NCBI GenBank assembly: GCA_963625535.1
Contig: CAVFUK010000163.1
Location: 1-6,792 of the forward strand
From: Phocaeicola_A sp963625535
GTDB lineage: Bacteria > Bacteroidota > Bacteroidia > Bacteroidales > Bacteroidaceae
Length of the DNA: 6,792 bases
Direction of reading: 5' to 3'
Shown here: positions 5,318 through 6,792 of the stretch, in pieces
How positions within the stretch are numbered: the first letter of the stretch is position 1
How the letters are laid out: each line of letters begins with the position of its first letter
Position numbers and translations under genes: made by a program
The notes under the pieces: model-generated
Databases searched by the model: none
Told to the model about the DNA's origin: nothing
What the model saw: only the letters and a program-made list of their open reading frames with translations

Positions 5318-6379
5318 TTATTCCTTATTGTTATTTAAGTAGGTTAATTCGATGTGTTGTTGCTTGGCGGTGGAGAGCATCCCGCAGGCGGCGAAGATGT
5401 CCTCGCCCCGCGAGGCGCGGATGGTGGAGAAGAGGCCGTGGGAGGTGAGGTAGTCGCGGAAGCGCGTCATGCTGTCGGCGTCCACCCCCTGGAGGTCCAC
5501 CCCGGGGATGGCGTGGAAGCGGATGAGGTTCACACGGCACTCGAGGCCCCGCAGCAGGCGCACCAGCTCCTTGGCGTGGGCCATGGAGTCGTTCACCCCG
5601 CGGAAGAGAATGTACTCGAACGACAGGCGGCGCTGCTTGCTGAAGTCGTACTGGCGCAGCACGTCCACCACCTCGGTGATGGAGAAGGCCCGCTCGGCGG
5701 GCATCAGCCGGGCCCGCTGCGCCGGCAGGGGGGTGTGGAGGCTGATGGCCAGGTGGCAGTCGCTCTCGTCGAGGAAGCGGCCGAGGCCCTTGCGCAGGCC
5801 CACACTGGAGACGGTTATCCGCTTAGGGCTCCAACGGTAGCCGTAGTCGGCGGTGAGGATGGTGAGGGCGCGCAGCACCTCGTCGAGGTTGTCGAAAGGC
5901 TCGCCCATGCCCATGAGCACCACGTTGGTGAGCGTGTCGCGCTCGGGGATGGAGTAGATCTGGTTCAGAATCTGGTTGGCGGTGAGGTTAGCGGTGAACC
6001 CCTGCTTGCCGGTCATGCAGAAGAGGCAGTTCATCTTGCAGCCCACCTGGGACGAGACGCAGAGCGTGGCCCGCTCGCCGTCGGGGATGTAGACGGCCTC
6101 CACGAAGCGCTCGTCGCCCACGCGGAAGAGGTACTTCACCGTGCCGTCCACCGAGCGCATGGCCTCCACGGGGGGCTCGGCGCCCACCTCGAACTCCTGG
6201 CCCAGCAGCTGGCGCTGGCGCAGCGAGAGGTTGGTCATCTGGTCGATGGAGGCTACTTTCTTGTCGTAGATCCACGACACAATCTGTTTGGCGGTGAAGC
6301 CGGGCAGGTTACGCTCCTTCACCACCTGTTGCACTTCGGCAAGGGTCATTCCCAAAAGCGGTCGTTTGGTCATAGTCAT
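5318..6379 (-). CDS. rlmN: Dual-specificity 23S rRNA (A2503-C2) / tRNA (A37-C2) methyltransferase
   Basis: RlmN is a cytoplasmic radical-SAM enzyme that methylates C2 of A2503 in 23S rRNA and of A37 in some tRNAs, tuning decoding and peptidyl-transferase function. With the start at 6379 it has 353 residues, close to family length. The N-terminal RNA-binding part opens with LLGMTLAEVQQVV and has FTAKQIVSWIY. The radical-SAM cluster is C114-K-M-N-C118-L-F-C121. MGMGEP (156-161) contacts SAM, and C332 in AACGML is the Cys that forms the methyl-Cys intermediate. The open frame extends upstream to a GTG at 6478, but a TAATTTTG box (6456-6449) lies inside that extension, and family proteins begin near the M(T)MTKRPLLG sequence. 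The ATG at 6379 or the one at 6373 is therefore preferred. It heads an operon with the DUF4837 lipoprotein and pdxA. Confidence 0.95.
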   Translation of the reverse strand: MTMTKRPLLGMTLAEVQQVVKERNLPGFTAKQIVSWIYDKKVASIDQMTNLSLRQRQLLGQEFEVGAEPPVEAMRSVDGTVKYLFRVGDERFVEAVYIPDGERATLCVSSQVGCKMNCLFCMTGKQGFTANLTANQILNQIYSIPERDTLTNVVLMGMGEPFDNLDEVLRALTILTADYGYRWSPKRITVSSVGLRKGLGRFLDESDCHLAISLHTPLPAQRARLMPAERAFSITEVVDVLRQYDFSKQRRLSFEYILFRGVNDSMAHAKELVRLLRGLECRVNLIRFHAIPGVDLQGVDADSMTRFRDYLTSHGLFSTIRASRGEDIFAACGMLSTAKQQHIELTYLNNNKE

Positions 6380-6448
6380 CTGGTTTTCTTCGTCCGACGA
6401 TTCTCCCACGAAGAACCGCCGCGCGAAACTTCTATGGAATTCGTCACG

Positions 6449-6456
6449 CAAAATTA
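6449..6456 (-). promoter_or_regulatory. -7 element of the rlmN operon promoter
   Basis: Minus-strand TAATTTTG matches the Bacteroidetes TAnnTTTG consensus, about 70 bp before the preferred rlmN ATG. No good -33 TTTG is visible at 19-21 bp. It is the only such box seen immediately upstream of the operon. Confidence 0.5.
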
Positions 6457-6548
6457 GAGAAAAAACTGACATCGCCACACCGTTGCCCCACTTTTATGGG
6501 CAAAATCTTGCAAGGAGGAACATTTTCGGCCGCGAGGTGCCGTAGTTT

Positions 6549-6570
6549 CAAACTTTTTTCCGTAAGTTTG
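6549..6570 (+). promoter_or_regulatory. -7 element and inverted repeat upstream of the glycosyltransferase gene
   Basis: TAAGTTTG at 6563-6570 matches TAnnTTTG on the plus strand, about 85 bp before the ATG at 6655, with no clear -33 element. The box forms part of a perfect inverted repeat, CAAACTT (6549-6555) with AAGTTTG (6564-6570), around an 8-bp spacer. That could be an operator or a coincidence in A/T-rich DNA. The rest of the divergent region has a second 6-bp inverted repeat (TTGCCC 6483-6488 with GGGCAA 6498-6503), a G/C-rich stretch around 6596-6620 and an A-rich leader from 6621. Confidence 0.4.
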
Positions 6571-6654
6571 CAAAGTCTTGCCGACCCACGCGCCACGGGC
6601 CCCCCCGGCGGACGGGCGGCACAGACAAACAAATATAAATCTAACAAACAAACA

Positions 6655-6792
6655 ATGCCAATGAAACAAAAACGCATCACCTGCTTCGTGCCCTTCGTAA
6701 GCGAAGAGGCCACTCAATCATCCACCATCGCGCAACTACGGGAGTGCCCCCTGGTAGGCGACATCTATCTGCTGAGCTACGGACACGGGAAG
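6655..6792 (+). CDS. Start of a probable family 2 glycosyltransferase (3' end outside window)
   Basis: Forty-six codons are visible from the ATG at 6655, and a second in-frame ATG at 6661 is equally possible. The frame runs open to the window edge. The protein begins MPMKQKRITCFVPFVSEE, followed by a helix, then DIYLLSYG. A strand with ITCFVPF, a helix containing TIAQLRECPLV and a second strand with IYLL fit the first beta-alpha-beta unit of a GT-A fold. They resemble Bacteroidales GT2 proteins that open with ITCFIP-like sequence. The nucleotide-binding and DxD motifs would lie downstream, so substrate and activity are unknown. The leader from 6621 is A-rich without a Shine-Dalgarno sequence. 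It diverges from rlmN, with a TAnnTTTG box at 6563. Confidence 0.55.
   Translation, partial: MPMKQKRITCFVPFVSEEATQSSTIAQLRECPLVGDIYLLSYGHGK

Noticed and set aside
5354..6457. Long plus-strand open frame opposite rlmN
   Set aside because: Shadow frame; the minus strand has the radical-SAM CxxxCxxC and the other RlmN motifs.
6444..6717. Two minus-strand open frames in the rlmN-glycosyltransferase gap
   Set aside because: Both cross the divergent promoters and overlap the 5' end of the plus-strand gene. No family features were seen.
1..6792. CRISPR array, insertion sequence ends or replication origin
   Set aside because: No regularly spaced direct repeats, no transposase with flanking inverted repeats and no DnaA-box cluster were seen. 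The Rpn gene is transposase-like by family name only.

Overview
The window looks like a chromosomal segment from a G+C-rich member of the Bacteroidales, most likely Bacteroidaceae or Prevotellaceae. Three things point there. PdxA, RlmN and a DUF4837-type lipoprotein have recognisably Bacteroidales sequences. Several genes are preceded by the Bacteroidetes -7 element TAnnTTTG, sometimes with a -33 TTG/TTTG about 19-20 bp upstream. Start codons follow A-rich leaders without obvious Shine-Dalgarno sequences. Genus-level placement is inference.

Left part (1 to about 2650) is accessory in character. It holds the C-terminal end of a PD-(D/E)XK-type protein of the AAA-ATPase-like/DUF1703 class, a complete Rpn-family (PDDEXK_2) nuclease gene with its own promoter, an unrecognised charged helical protein, and, on the minus strand, a type II toxin-antitoxin pair. 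The antitoxin is an intact ribbon-helix-helix protein with a palindrome over its promoter. The YafQ-family toxin has an intact body but no usable reading frame from the expected ATGA-coupled start. Base composition drops visibly here (about one third G+C in 2581-2640, against about 70% in 5401-5460), which fits recent acquisition.

Centre (about 2700 to 3118): a tRNA-Val(TAC) gene on the minus strand with a textbook Bacteroidetes promoter and a strong intrinsic terminator, followed by a roughly 280-bp non-coding stretch with several short perfect hairpins.

Right part (3119 to 6379) is a tight minus-strand housekeeping operon, rlmN - DUF4837 lipoprotein - pdxA. The first two genes are 5 bp apart and the next two 33 bp apart. 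It encodes a radical-SAM 23S rRNA/tRNA methyltransferase, an envelope lipoprotein of unknown role and a vitamin B6 biosynthesis dehydrogenase. Diverging from it at 6655 is the start of a plus-strand gene, probably a family 2 glycosyltransferase, cut by the window edge.

I found no clear new multi-gene system. The observations most worth a second look are the disrupted toxin start beside an intact antitoxin and operator, a possible intragenic second product in the Rpn gene, the unrecognised 155-residue protein, and the hairpin cluster downstream of pdxA.
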